DNA from: an uncultured Bacteroides sp.
GTDB lineage: Bacteria; Bacillota; Clostridia; Lachnospirales; Lachnospiraceae
DNA: 41,269 nt
Reading direction: 5' to 3'
NCBI GenBank assembly: GCA_945865495.1
Contig: CAMBEF010000002.1
Coordinates: 1 to 41,269 of the forward strand
The notes beneath the pieces were generated by a model. It was not told where the DNA came from, searched no databases, and worked only from the letters and a program-made list of their open reading frames with translations. Of the stretch, positions 9,995 through 17,830 are shown in pieces; position 1 is the first letter of the stretch, and the number at the start of each line of letters is the position of its first letter. The position numbers were made by a program, and so were the translations under genes.

Positions 9995-11221
9995 ATGGTA
10001 GGTAATGTTATTGTTGGACAGTCAGGAGGTCCTACATCGGTTATCAATTCAAGTCTTGTAGGTGTATATAAGACAGCTAAGGACAGAGGAGCTAACAAGG
10101 TGTATGGTATGCTCCACGGAATTAAGGGATTACTGGACGGACAGTATGTCGATCTGTCAGAACATATTAAGACAACACTCGACATAGATCTTCTTAAGAG
10201 AACGCCATCTTCATTCCTCGGTTCATGCCGCTATAAGCTTCCGGAGATTTGTGATAACAAGGAAGTTTACGAGAAGATATTTGCAAAGCTTAAGGAACTT
10301 GAGATATCAGCATTCTTCTATATTGGTGGTAACGATTCAATGGATACTATCAAGAAGCTTTCAGATTATGCTATATTGATTAACAGTGATATCAAGTTTA
10401 TGGGTGTTCCTAAGACTATTGATAATGACCTTGCAATCACAGACCACACTCCGGGATACGGAAGTGCTGCCAAGTTTATCGCAGCATCACTTAAGGAGAT
10501 TATCAGAGATGGTCTTGTATATGATTACCCGACTATCACTATAGTTGAGATCATGGGACGTAACGCAGGATGGCTTACAGCAGCTGCAGCGCTTTCACGT
10601 TCAGACGATTGCGAAGGCGTTGATATGATCTATCTTCCTGAGAAGGTATTCGATATCGATGATTTTATGGAGCAGGTTAAGAAGAGAAGTGCTACAGGCA
10701 AGTCTCTTGTAATCGCTGTTTCAGAAGGTATTAAGGTTGCAGACGGAAGATATGTATTCGAGCTTGCAGACCATGTTGAGTTCGTTGATGCATTCGGTCA
10801 TAAGCAGCTTGCAGGTTCAGCTAAGTTCCTTGCAGATAAGATTGGCTCAGAGCTTGGAATTAAGACAAGAGCACTTGAGTTCTCAACACTTCAGAGATGT
10901 GCAGCTCATATGACATCACGTACAGATATAACAGAGGCCTTCCAGGTTGGCGGTGCTGCTGTTAAGGCTGCATTCGAGGGAGAGACAGGTAAGGTTGTAG
11001 TACTTAAGAGAGTATCTGATGACCCATACATCTGCATCACAGAGACACATGATGTTCATAAGATTGCCAACATCGAGAAGAAGATTCCTCTTGAGTGGAT
11101 TACAGATGACGCATATGTAACAGATGATCTTATCCATTACATCCGTCCTCTGATTCAGGCAGAGCTTTCACCAATCATGGTTGATGGTCTTCCAAGACAT
11201 CTCAGACTTGGTGATGAATAA
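9995..11221 (+). CDS. pfp: 6-phosphofructokinase, pyrophosphate-dependent type
   Basis: A 408-residue PfkA-superfamily enzyme that phosphorylates fructose 6-phosphate in the cytoplasm. The phosphate-donor loop is GGNDSMDT, with Asp at the position where ATP-dependent enzymes have Gly, and the next motif is PKTIDNDL with Lys. In the family this Asp/Lys pair indicates PPi as phosphoryl donor. MGRNAGWLTA and EGIKVADG are also typical. The start is supported by AGGAGGG nine bases upstream. It follows tkt with its own promoter and ends at a strong terminator. PPi-type enzymes are reversible and some also act on sedoheptulose 7-phosphate, which could matter beside transketolase; that link is inferred. 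Confidence 0.93.
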   Translation: MVGNVIVGQSGGPTSVINSSLVGVYKTAKDRGANKVYGMLHGIKGLLDGQYVDLSEHIKTTLDIDLLKRTPSSFLGSCRYKLPEICDNKEVYEKIFAKLKELEISAFFYIGGNDSMDTIKKLSDYAILINSDIKFMGVPKTIDNDLAITDHTPGYGSAAKFIAASLKEIIRDGLVYDYPTITIVEIMGRNAGWLTAAAALSRSDDCEGVDMIYLPEKVFDIDDFMEQVKKRSATGKSLVIAVSEGIKVADGRYVFELADHVEFVDAFGHKQLAGSAKFLADKIGSELGIKTRALEFSTLQRCAAHMTSRTDITEAFQVGGAAVKAAFEGETGKVVVLKRVSDDPYICITETHDVHKIANIEKKIPLEWITDDAYVTDDLIHYIRPLIQAELSPIMVDGLPRHLRLGDE

Positions 11222-11241
11222 GATAATAATTGTTGAAGATT

Positions 11242-11278
11242 GGGGCTGCATATATTAATTATATGCAGTCCCATTTTT
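11242..11278 (+). terminator. rho-independent terminator after pfp
   Basis: GGGCTGCATATA pairs with TATATGCAGTCCC around a short AT loop, followed by five Ts. It lies 20 bp after the pfp stop codon. Confidence 0.85.
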
Positions 11279-11310
11279 AAAGTATGGAGTTAAAGTATTC
11301 GGGAGGGAAT

Positions 11311-11670
11311 ATGTCAGAGAAAATATTACTGTTTGAAGTATCACCTACTGTGAGTGCCAAAGTTCAGAAAATAGCATCACAGATGCGGATTAAGACTAAA
11401 GTTGTAGGCAAAGCGGAGTATGGAAAAACAATAGGAATGATTGCTGAAACAGATGATGCGGTAAGCAGCACAGGTACAGAATTTAGTCCGGATAAAAGCC
11501 TTATGGTAATGTGCGGACTTACGGAAAAACATATGGACAGACTGTTGTTTGCATTGAGAAGGGATAATGTTGACATAGGATACAAAGCAATACTTACAAA
11601 GACTAATGCATCATGGGGTGTATCCAGAATGTATGCCCACATGGAGCTTGAGCATAAGCTGACACATTAA
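11311..11670 (+). CDS. DUF3783-type small protein
   Basis: A 119-residue cytoplasmic protein that resembles the DUF3783 family; no function is established. I moved the start from the track's 11284 to ATG 11311, because GGGAGG lies just upstream of it and none precedes the earlier Met. The C-terminal part (LFALRRDNVDIGYKAILT) is the recognisable region. It sits downstream of the pfp terminator. Its stop overlaps the stop of the convergent marR gene by 4 bp, so the two transcripts must run into each other. Confidence 0.75.
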   Translation: MSEKILLFEVSPTVSAKVQKIASQMRIKTKVVGKAEYGKTIGMIAETDDAVSSTGTEFSPDKSLMVMCGLTEKHMDRLLFALRRDNVDIGYKAILTKTNASWGVSRMYAHMELEHKLTH

Positions 11671-12119
11671 TACGGCGGGTCAAGATTCTTCTGTATGCGC
11701 TTGAGAAAGTCATAAAGCTGTTCAATCTCCTCCTTGGAGAAGCCTTTGGTTAGCTGCTTGTCCATTTTTTTAAAATAAGGTACAAACAGCTCAAATGCGT
11801 CTCGTCCCTTGTCAGTTATGACAAGCTTCTTAAGACGTGCATCTTCGGGACATCCTACACGCATTATAAGCCCGTGGCGCTCCATAACCTGAAGTGTATT
11901 AGTTGCTGTGGCGCGTGATATATCGAATTCATGCTCAATGTCGCGCTGGAATACATCTGTATTTTTGTGAGCCATAAGGTATCCCAGAATATGGCACTGA
12001 GGCTGTGTGAGGGCTTCTGACTTGCCGACCTCGCTGATAAAGCAGGATATATATTTGTTAATTTTGTTGTGAACAACACGAAATTCATGACCAAGTCTTT
12101 TCTTCACGCGAATCTCCAT
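11667..12119 (-). CDS. MarR-family transcriptional regulator
   Basis: A 150-residue winged-helix regulator. The recognition region DISRATATNTLQVMERHGLI and the wing VGCPEDARLKKLVIT are typical of MarR. MarR proteins bind palindromes as dimers and usually repress a neighbouring transporter until a ligand is bound. It is divergent from a two-gene ABC exporter, with a perfect palindrome over the exporter promoter. The gene therefore probably represses the exporter and perhaps itself. The ligand cannot be told from sequence. Confidence 0.93.
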   Translation of the reverse strand: MEIRVKKRLGHEFRVVHNKINKYISCFISEVGKSEALTQPQCHILGYLMAHKNTDVFQRDIEHEFDISRATATNTLQVMERHGLIMRVGCPEDARLKKLVITDKGRDAFELFVPYFKKMDKQLTKGFSKEEIEQLYDFLKRIQKNLDPPY

Positions 12120-12148
12120 TCATATGCATCAGATTTTAAGCAGCTTTC

Positions 12149-12177
12149 ATTTTAATTTGTAATATGGCGGATGTCAA
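12149..12177 (-). promoter_or_regulatory. promoter of the marR gene (reverse strand)
   Basis: On the reverse strand, TTGACA (12172-12177), a 17-bp spacer and TAAAAT (12149-12154), about 30 bp before the marR start. The exporter-side palindrome is about 60 bp away and does not overlap it. Confidence 0.65.
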
Positions 12178-12209
12178 GCAAAGGTCACAAAATGTACACA
12201 AATAGCGGC

Positions 12210-12251
12210 TTGACATTAAAAAAATATTGTATTATTGTTAGCACGCTAACA
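12210..12251 (+). promoter_or_regulatory. ABC exporter promoter with overlapping MarR-type operator
   Basis: TTGACA (12210-12215), a 17-bp spacer and TATTGT (12233-12238). A perfect palindrome, TGTTAGC-AC-GCTAACA (12236-12251), covers the end of the -10 box and the start-site region. A dimer bound here would block RNA polymerase. Assignment to the adjacent MarR protein is inferred from position and symmetry. Confidence 0.75.
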
Positions 12252-12293
12252 TATTGATATTATTGAAATCTATTGAAAAGGAAGTGGAAGAAT

Positions 12294-14042
12294 ATGATTA
12301 AAACGCTGGCGGCACATATTAAGGAGTACAAAGCAGCTTCAATTGCGACGCCTATATTCATGATTCTTGAAGTAATCATGGAGACAGCGATTCCCGTGCT
12401 GATGGCATCAATTATTGATAAAGGTGTCGAAGCGGGCAACATGAAGCATATATATACGGTTGGTGCAATGATGGTTGCTGTCGCGGCACTTGGACTGTTA
12501 TTCGGCGTGCTTGGTGGCAAGTATGGCGCCAAGGCCTCTACAGGATTTGCAAGGAACTTAAGAAAGGCAATGTATGAGAACATACAGACATTTGCATTCT
12601 CTAATATCGATAAGTTCAGTACGGCAGGTCTTGTAACGAGACTTACAACCGATGTAACCAATGTACAGAATGCATATCAGATGATTCTGAGAATGTGTAT
12701 GAGAGCGCCGTTTTCACTTATCTGCGCGATGGTAATGGCATTTATCATTAATGCGAGACTTGCAAGCGTATATCTGATAGCAGTCATAATACTCGGCGGA
12801 GCGCTTGTGCTTATTATGAGCAGGGCAACGAAGTATTTTGGAATGGTGTTTGAAAAATACGATGACCTTAATGCAAGTGTTCAGGAGAACATATCAGCAA
12901 TCCGCGTTGTCAAGGCATATGTACGTGAGGATTATGAGAAGGATAAGTTCAAAAAGGCGAACGGCAACATTTACAATATGTTTGTAAATGCCGAGAAGAT
13001 AATTACGCTCAACGCACCTCTTATGCAGACAACGGTCTATACATGTATCCTCTGCATAAGCTGGATGGGTGCTAAGATGATCGTGGGAGGCAGCCTGACC
13101 ACAGGTGAGCTGATGAGTCTTCTTACATATTGTATGAATATCCTGATGAGCCTTATGATGCTCTCGATGGTATTTGTAATGATAACGATGAGTGCGGCAA
13201 GTGCAAGACGTATTACTGAGGTGCTTAATGAGAAAACTGATATCTGCAATCCTGAAGAGCCTGTATATGAGGTTGCTGACGGAAGCGTAAGGTTTGACCA
13301 CGTTAATTTTGCATATGGAAAGAATGCCGCAGAGCCTGTACTTAAGGATATTAACATCAGTATAAATGCAGGCGAGACGATTGGCATTATCGGCGGAACA
13401 GGAAGTGCAAAGTCAAGTCTTGTCAACCTTATAAGCCGTCTGTATGACGTTAATGGCGGTGCCGTATACGTCGGCGGAAGGGATGTAAGGGAATATGATA
13501 TCGAGACATTGAGAGATGAGGTATCGGTTGTTCTTCAGAAAAATGTCCTTTTCTCGGGTACTATTCTTGATAATCTCCGCTGGGGCAATAAGAATGCAAC
13601 GGAGGAAGAATGCAGACGTGCCTGTGAGCTTGCGTGCGCGGATGAATTTATCGAGAGATTCCCTGACGGATATAAGACATATATTGAGCAGGGCGGAAGT
13701 AACGTATCCGGCGGACAGAAGCAGAGACTCTGTATAGCAAGAGCGCTGCTTAAGAAGCCGAAGATACTTATTCTTGATGACTCTACAAGTGCTGTTGATA
13801 CGGCGACGGATGCCAAGATAAGAAGAGCATTTGCAAAAGAAATTCCCGATACTACCAAGATTATTATTGCACAGCGAATCTCAAGTGTTGAGCACTGTGA
13901 CAGAATAATTGTGCTTGATGACGGAGTGGTAAGCGGATTTGGTAATCATGATGAGCTTATGAAGTCTAATGAGATCTATCGTGATGTATATGAGTCACAG
14001 ACCGGTGGCGGCGGTGACTTTGATGAGCCGGGAAAAGTATGA
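12294..14042 (+). CDS. heterodimeric ABC exporter, degenerate-site subunit (TMD-NBD)
   Basis: A 582-residue half-transporter with six predicted membrane helices in residues about 15-310, then a nucleotide-binding domain. I prefer ATG 12294 over the track's TTG at 12273 because purine-rich AAGGAAGTGGAAG precedes it. The Walker A is GGTGSAKSS (Ala in place of the last Gly), the signature is VSGGQ, and the Walker B is LILDDSTSAVD, with Asp where the catalytic Glu should be. In heterodimeric exporters such as TM287/288 one subunit carries this degenerate Walker B. The partner is the next gene. Likely substrates are drugs, lipids or peptides; the MarR neighbour fits a multidrug role. Confidence 0.92.
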   Translation: MIKTLAAHIKEYKAASIATPIFMILEVIMETAIPVLMASIIDKGVEAGNMKHIYTVGAMMVAVAALGLLFGVLGGKYGAKASTGFARNLRKAMYENIQTFAFSNIDKFSTAGLVTRLTTDVTNVQNAYQMILRMCMRAPFSLICAMVMAFIINARLASVYLIAVIILGGALVLIMSRATKYFGMVFEKYDDLNASVQENISAIRVVKAYVREDYEKDKFKKANGNIYNMFVNAEKIITLNAPLMQTTVYTCILCISWMGAKMIVGGSLTTGELMSLLTYCMNILMSLMMLSMVFVMITMSAASARRITEVLNEKTDICNPEEPVYEVADGSVRFDHVNFAYGKNAAEPVLKDINISINAGETIGIIGGTGSAKSSLVNLISRLYDVNGGAVYVGGRDVREYDIETLRDEVSVVLQKNVLFSGTILDNLRWGNKNATEEECRRACELACADEFIERFPDGYKTYIEQGGSNVSGGQKQRLCIARALLKKPKILILDDSTSAVDTATDAKIRRAFAKEIPDTTKIIIAQRISSVEHCDRIIVLDDGVVSGFGNHDELMKSNEIYRDVYESQTGGGGDFDEPGKV

Positions 14043-14117
14043 AAAACAGATTACAATCTGTAACAGATTGATATCTGATTTTTATACGCAAGATTTGTGC
14101 TTATGCACAAACTTGAT
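14043..14117. repeat. hairpin cluster, possible degenerate first module of the intergenic element
   Basis: ACAGATT/AATCTGT and TTTGTGC/GCACAAA form short perfect hairpins. The stretch CAGATTGATATCTG also appears at the start of copy 2 of the element (about 27618). This suggests a shorter, diverged version of the same module preceding the full copy. Confidence 0.45.
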
Positions 14118-14286
14118 ATGCGCAAAAGGCAGCGCAGGAATGGAGAATAATGTGAAAAATCAGCCTGATATCTGATTTTTCACACAGCTATTTGTGCCGC
14201 AGGCACCACAAATAGCATCTATCGCAGAGCCAAATCTGACATTTGGCTCGCGATTCCTCCGGCACTTTGTGCCTGCGGAATGGAGA
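14118..14286 (+). repeat. dispersed hairpin-rich intergenic element, copy 1
   Basis: The copy at 27574-27742 is nearly identical; the final 106 nt (14181-14286) differ from it at two positions. Hairpins in order: TGTGAAAAATCAG paired over 13 bp (arms at about 14151-14183), GCTATTTGTG/CACAAATAGC, GAGCCAAAT/ATTTGGCTC extended by ATCGC/GCGAT, and ATTCC..GGCAC/GTGCC..GGAAT. It begins and ends with a related GGAATGGAGAATA motif, and the final copy forms the Shine-Dalgarno of the downstream ABC gene. It lies between the two exporter genes, directly downstream of the first stop codon. Its reverse-strand ORF is a shadow. Confidence 0.85.
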
Positions 14287-14291
14287 ATAGT

Positions 14292-16214
14292 ATGGCAGAG
14301 AAAGTACGTGAATTCAAGGGCGGACCGGGAGCGAGAGGCCGCGGACCAAGACCAAAGGTAGCTAATCCCGGCAAGCTGTTTAAAAGAATCATGCAGTATG
14401 TCATGAGAAGATATACTGTTCATATTATAGTAGTTGTCATATGTATATTTGTCGGTGTACTTGCCAATGTTCGCGGTACACTCTTTATGCAGACGCTTAT
14501 TGATGATTATATACTCCCTATGATGGGAAGTGCAGACCCTGACTTTGGACCGCTTCTTGCTGCAATGGCAAGAGTAGCCGTGTTCTATGCGATAGGTGCG
14601 CTGTCGACATGGGTTTACAGCAGAATCATGGTTAATGTTACACAGGGAACATTAAGAGACCTCCGTCAGGATTTGTTTTCTAACATGGAGGGACTTCCTA
14701 TAAAGTTCTTTGATACACATGCACATGGCGATATCATGTCAATATATACTAACGATATTGATACGCTCAGACAGATGATAAGCCAGAGTATGCCGCAGCT
14801 TCTTAACAGTGTAATTACGGTTGTCAGTGTATTTATAAGCATGGTAGTGCTTAATGTCCCGCTGACGGTTGTTACATTGGTTATGGTTGCAGTCACGCTT
14901 ACATCTACCAAGACGATTGCCGGAAGGAGCAGTAAGTACTTTATTGCACAGCAGAAGGAGCTTGGTAAGGTTAACGGCTATATAGAGGAAATGATGGACG
15001 GACAGAAGGTTGTCAAGGTATTCTGCCACGAAGAGGAAAGCATAGAGAACTTTAACAGACTTAATGATAAGCTCTGCGAGAGTTCATATAATGCCAACCA
15101 GTTCGCTAACATCATGGGTCCGGTAACCATGCAGATCGGTAACATAAGCTACGTTGTGTGTGCCATGGTCGGTGGTGTTCTTGCACTTAACGGCTTTGGC
15201 GGATTCACTCTTGGCGGACTTGCAAGTTTCCTTACATTTAATAAGAGTTTCAACCAGCCTATCAACCAGATGAGCCAGCAGCTTAACAGCGTTATAATGG
15301 GCCTTGCGGGTGCAGAGCGGGTATTCAGGCTGCTTGACGAGGTTCATGAAGAGGATGAGGGTAATGTAACCCTTGTAAATGCAAAGCTTGAGAATGGTGT
15401 TCTTACCGAGACTGACGAGAGAACTGAGATGTGGGCATGGAAAAATATCCGTAAGGACGGAACGGAGGAGCTTGTCGAGCTTAAGGGTGATGTTGTATTT
15501 GATGATGTTGATTTTGGATATAACCCTGATAAGATAGTCCTTCACGGAGTTAATCTGTATGCGACACCGGGGCAGAAGATTGCATTTGTCGGCTCGACAG
15601 GTGCGGGAAAGACTACTATTACCAATCTTATTAACCGTTTCTATGATATTCAGGACGGTAAGATAAGATATGACGGAATAAATATAAACCACATTAAGAA
15701 GGATGACTTAAGACATTCGCTCGGAATAGTTCTTCAGGATACGCATCTGTTCACGGGAACAGTACGTGATAATATCAGATACGGAAAGCTTGAGGCAACT
15801 GACGATGAAGTTATTGCAGCAGCAAAGCTTGCCAATGCGGACAGCTTTATCAGAAAGCTTCCTGACGGCTACGACACTGTGCTTAAGGGTGACGGAGCTA
15901 ACTTGAGTCAGGGACAGAGACAGCTTCTTGCCATTGCAAGAGCCGCGATAGCAGACCCGCCGGCACTCATACTTGACGAGGCGACAAGCTCGATTGATAC
16001 AAGAACAGAGCAAATCGTACAGGACGGAATGGATAAGCTTATGAAGGGCAGAACAACATTTGTAATTGCCCACAGACTTTCAACAGTGCGTAACTCAGAC
16101 TGCATCATGGTGCTTGAGAACGGACGGATAATAGAACGTGGTAATCATGACCAGCTCATGGAGCTTAAGGGAAGATATTACCAGCTGTATACGGGAGGAC
16201 TGGCAGCCAGCTGA
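14292..16214 (+). CDS. heterodimeric ABC exporter, canonical-site subunit (TMD-NBD)
   Basis: About 640 residues from ATG 14292. I moved the start from 14280 because GGAGA stands five bases before 14292. The N-terminal tail is basic and Gly/Pro-rich, then come six predicted membrane helices (about residues 30-330) and the nucleotide-binding domain. Walker A is GSTGAGKTT and Walker B is LILDEATSSID with the catalytic Glu. The signature is LSQGQ, deviating at the position that would face the partner's degenerate Walker site. The pair therefore shows the one-good-site, one-degenerate-site pattern of heterodimeric exporters. The start region and ribosome site come from the upstream repeat element, so this gene's translation could depend on that RNA. 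Confidence 0.93.
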   Translation: MAEKVREFKGGPGARGRGPRPKVANPGKLFKRIMQYVMRRYTVHIIVVVICIFVGVLANVRGTLFMQTLIDDYILPMMGSADPDFGPLLAAMARVAVFYAIGALSTWVYSRIMVNVTQGTLRDLRQDLFSNMEGLPIKFFDTHAHGDIMSIYTNDIDTLRQMISQSMPQLLNSVITVVSVFISMVVLNVPLTVVTLVMVAVTLTSTKTIAGRSSKYFIAQQKELGKVNGYIEEMMDGQKVVKVFCHEEESIENFNRLNDKLCESSYNANQFANIMGPVTMQIGNISYVVCAMVGGVLALNGFGGFTLGGLASFLTFNKSFNQPINQMSQQLNSVIMGLAGAERVFRLLDEVHEEDEGNVTLVNAKLENGVLTETDERTEMWAWKNIRKDGTEELVELKGDVVFDDVDFGYNPDKIVLHGVNLYATPGQKIAFVGSTGAGKTTITNLINRFYDIQDGKIRYDGININHIKKDDLRHSLGIVLQDTHLFTGTVRDNIRYGKLEATDDEVIAAAKLANADSFIRKLPDGYDTVLKGDGANLSQGQRQLLAIARAAIADPPALILDEATSSIDTRTEQIVQDGMDKLMKGRTTFVIAHRLSTVRNSDCIMVLENGRIIERGNHDQLMELKGRYYQLYTGGLAAS

Positions 16215-16235
16215 TTGCGTGGCGGCATAAAGGAC

Positions 16236-16310
16236 GCCGCAGCAGATATATGTGGGGACGCCTCAATGTTTTACTTAACTTCGGCGTACCCCACATATAT
16301 CTGCTGCGGC
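16236..16310. repeat. long hairpin A with conserved 20-nt loop
   Basis: A 22-bp perfect inverted repeat (16236-16257 with 16289-16310) is extended inward by ACGCC/GGCGT with one bulged base. It encloses the loop TCAATGTTTTACTTAACTTC. It lies 20 bp after the ABC exporter stop, in the gap to the convergent MATE gene. Its only trailing Ts are TGTTTTATT, so it could act as a weak terminator. The reverse complement of its loop matches the loop of hairpin B at 18 of 20 positions. Confidence 0.85.
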
Positions 16311-16395
16311 TGTTTTATTGCGTAGCGACAATTAATCTAAGCTCTACACAGCGCATCGCAAAAGTATGACGCAGCGAATGGAATAGAGATTATAA

Positions 16396-16459
16396 TATAA
16401 ATACAGGGAGATAATCCGAAGGTAAGTAAAACGTTGAGGATTATCTCCCTGTATTTATA
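16396..16459. repeat. long hairpin B with the same loop in opposite orientation
   Basis: A 22-bp perfect inverted repeat (16396-16417 with 16438-16459) encloses GAAGGTAAGTAAAACGTTGA. The stem sequence is unrelated to hairpin A. It lies 33 bp beyond the 3' end of the MATE gene on the opposite strand, and may serve as its terminator. No clean poly-T run follows in either direction. Confidence 0.85.
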
Positions 16460-16492
16460 TGGTATTCTGCCGAATCGTCCGATACTCTGCGA

Positions 16493-17830
16493 TTACGCTG
16501 CCTTATCTATTACCTTTATCTGACTCCATTTGCCACTGATAAATCTTGCGGTAAAGCATATTCCACGTACAAACCAGTCACATGCCATGCCTATCCAGAC
16601 GGCAATCGGGCCGAAGCCGAATACGCGGCAGAGGATTGTAACTATAAGAACACGGCAGGTCCACATTGTGATTGACGATACAATCATTGAGAATTTAACG
16701 TCACCGGCGGCACGCATTCCGTATGCAAGACTGAATGAAAATACCCATGGAATAGGCTTTATTATTGATACGAAGGTAGACATTTCTATAAACATCCGCG
16801 TACTCTCAGGTGTCATGTTACCAAGCACTGCAAGCGGTCTTGTTGCAAAATATGTGAGGGCGCATGAGATGATAAGTGCAACCTCGGCGTATTTGGCAAG
16901 CTTTATTATGTAGCGCTTTGCCTCGTCAGGTCTGCCGGCACCCATGCACTGGCCGACGATGGTTATTGTGCCGAGACCTATGCCGATTGCGGCCATACTG
17001 TTGAAGGATTCAAGAATCGTCTGCATGGCGTTGGCGGCAATGGCATCCGTTCCGAGTGTAGATACGGTAGACTGGATTGCAAGCTTACCGAACTGAAACA
17101 TTCCGTTTTCAATACCGGTAGGTATTCCGACACTTAAGATGGTGCCGATAAGAGCCCATTGAGGACGCACTGACGAGTAATTATTGATGACAATCTCCTG
17201 CTTGGGCTTACGAAGACTGTAAAGTACGACAACGGCACAGAAAGCACGTGAAACAAGTGTTGGAATTGCGACACCCTCAACGCCGCAATGCAGTCCGAAT
17301 ATAAGGATTGCGTTACCCACTACATTTACAACATTGGCAACCATTGAGATTGTCATTGGATATTTGGAATTGCCGCATGCGCGGTAAAGTGCCGCACCTG
17401 CATTGTAGAGCGCGATAAAAGGATACGAAAATGCCGTTATTACAAGATAAGTAAGTGCATTAGTCATGATTGCCGGCTCAACGCTTCCGAATATTAATGA
17501 AAGCAGCGGTCTCCTTAATATTACTGCAAATGCTGTAATTATCAGTGAGATTGCAAGCACTGCAAGTAAAAGCTGCTGGCCGGATTCGTTGGCTTTTTTG
17601 TGGTTGCGGCTTCCGATGTACTGTGAGCATACTATCGCTCCGCCTGTTGCAAGTGCTGAGAATACCTGTATGATAAGTGTGTTTATCGAATCTACAAGCG
17701 ATACCGCTGATATTGCAGTTGGGCCTACGGTACTGACCATAAGTGAGTCCATCATGCCCATGACGGAATTAAGAATCTGTTCTATTATGAGCGGTATGAT
17801 TAATTTGAAAATATCCTTATTGCTGAACAT
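16493..17830 (-). CDS. MATE-family multidrug/Na+ antiporter
   Basis: A 445-residue membrane protein with about 12 hydrophobic helices in two related halves, the normal MatE length. It begins MFSNKDIFKLIIPLIIEQ, and conserved MATE patterns such as QYIGSRNHKKAN in the first half and QCMGAGRPDEAKRY in the second are visible. Family members export cationic drugs or metabolites using Na+ or H+ gradients. It lies downstream of the carboxypeptidase gene on the same strand, after a terminator, and converges on the ABC exporter. I see no clear separate promoter, so expression may depend on read-through. The substrate is unknown. Confidence 0.93.
   Translation of the reverse strand: MFSNKDIFKLIIPLIIEQILNSVMGMMDSLMVSTVGPTAISAVSLVDSINTLIIQVFSALATGGAIVCSQYIGSRNHKKANESGQQLLLAVLAISLIITAFAVILRRPLLSLIFGSVEPAIMTNALTYLVITAFSYPFIALYNAGAALYRACGNSKYPMTISMVANVVNVVGNAILIFGLHCGVEGVAIPTLVSRAFCAVVVLYSLRKPKQEIVINNYSSVRPQWALIGTILSVGIPTGIENGMFQFGKLAIQSTVSTLGTDAIAANAMQTILESFNSMAAIGIGLGTITIVGQCMGAGRPDEAKRYIIKLAKYAEVALIISCALTYFATRPLAVLGNMTPESTRMFIEMSTFVSIIKPIPWVFSFSLAYGMRAAGDVKFSMIVSSITMWTCRVLIVTILCRVFGFGPIAVWIGMACDWFVRGICFTARFISGKWSQIKVIDKAA

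Noticed and set aside
14160-14423. Reverse-strand ORF containing CRRNREPNVRFGSA, also seen at 27523-27765
   Set aside because: The shared peptide comes from antisense translation of the dispersed intergenic repeat; it is not a protein family.
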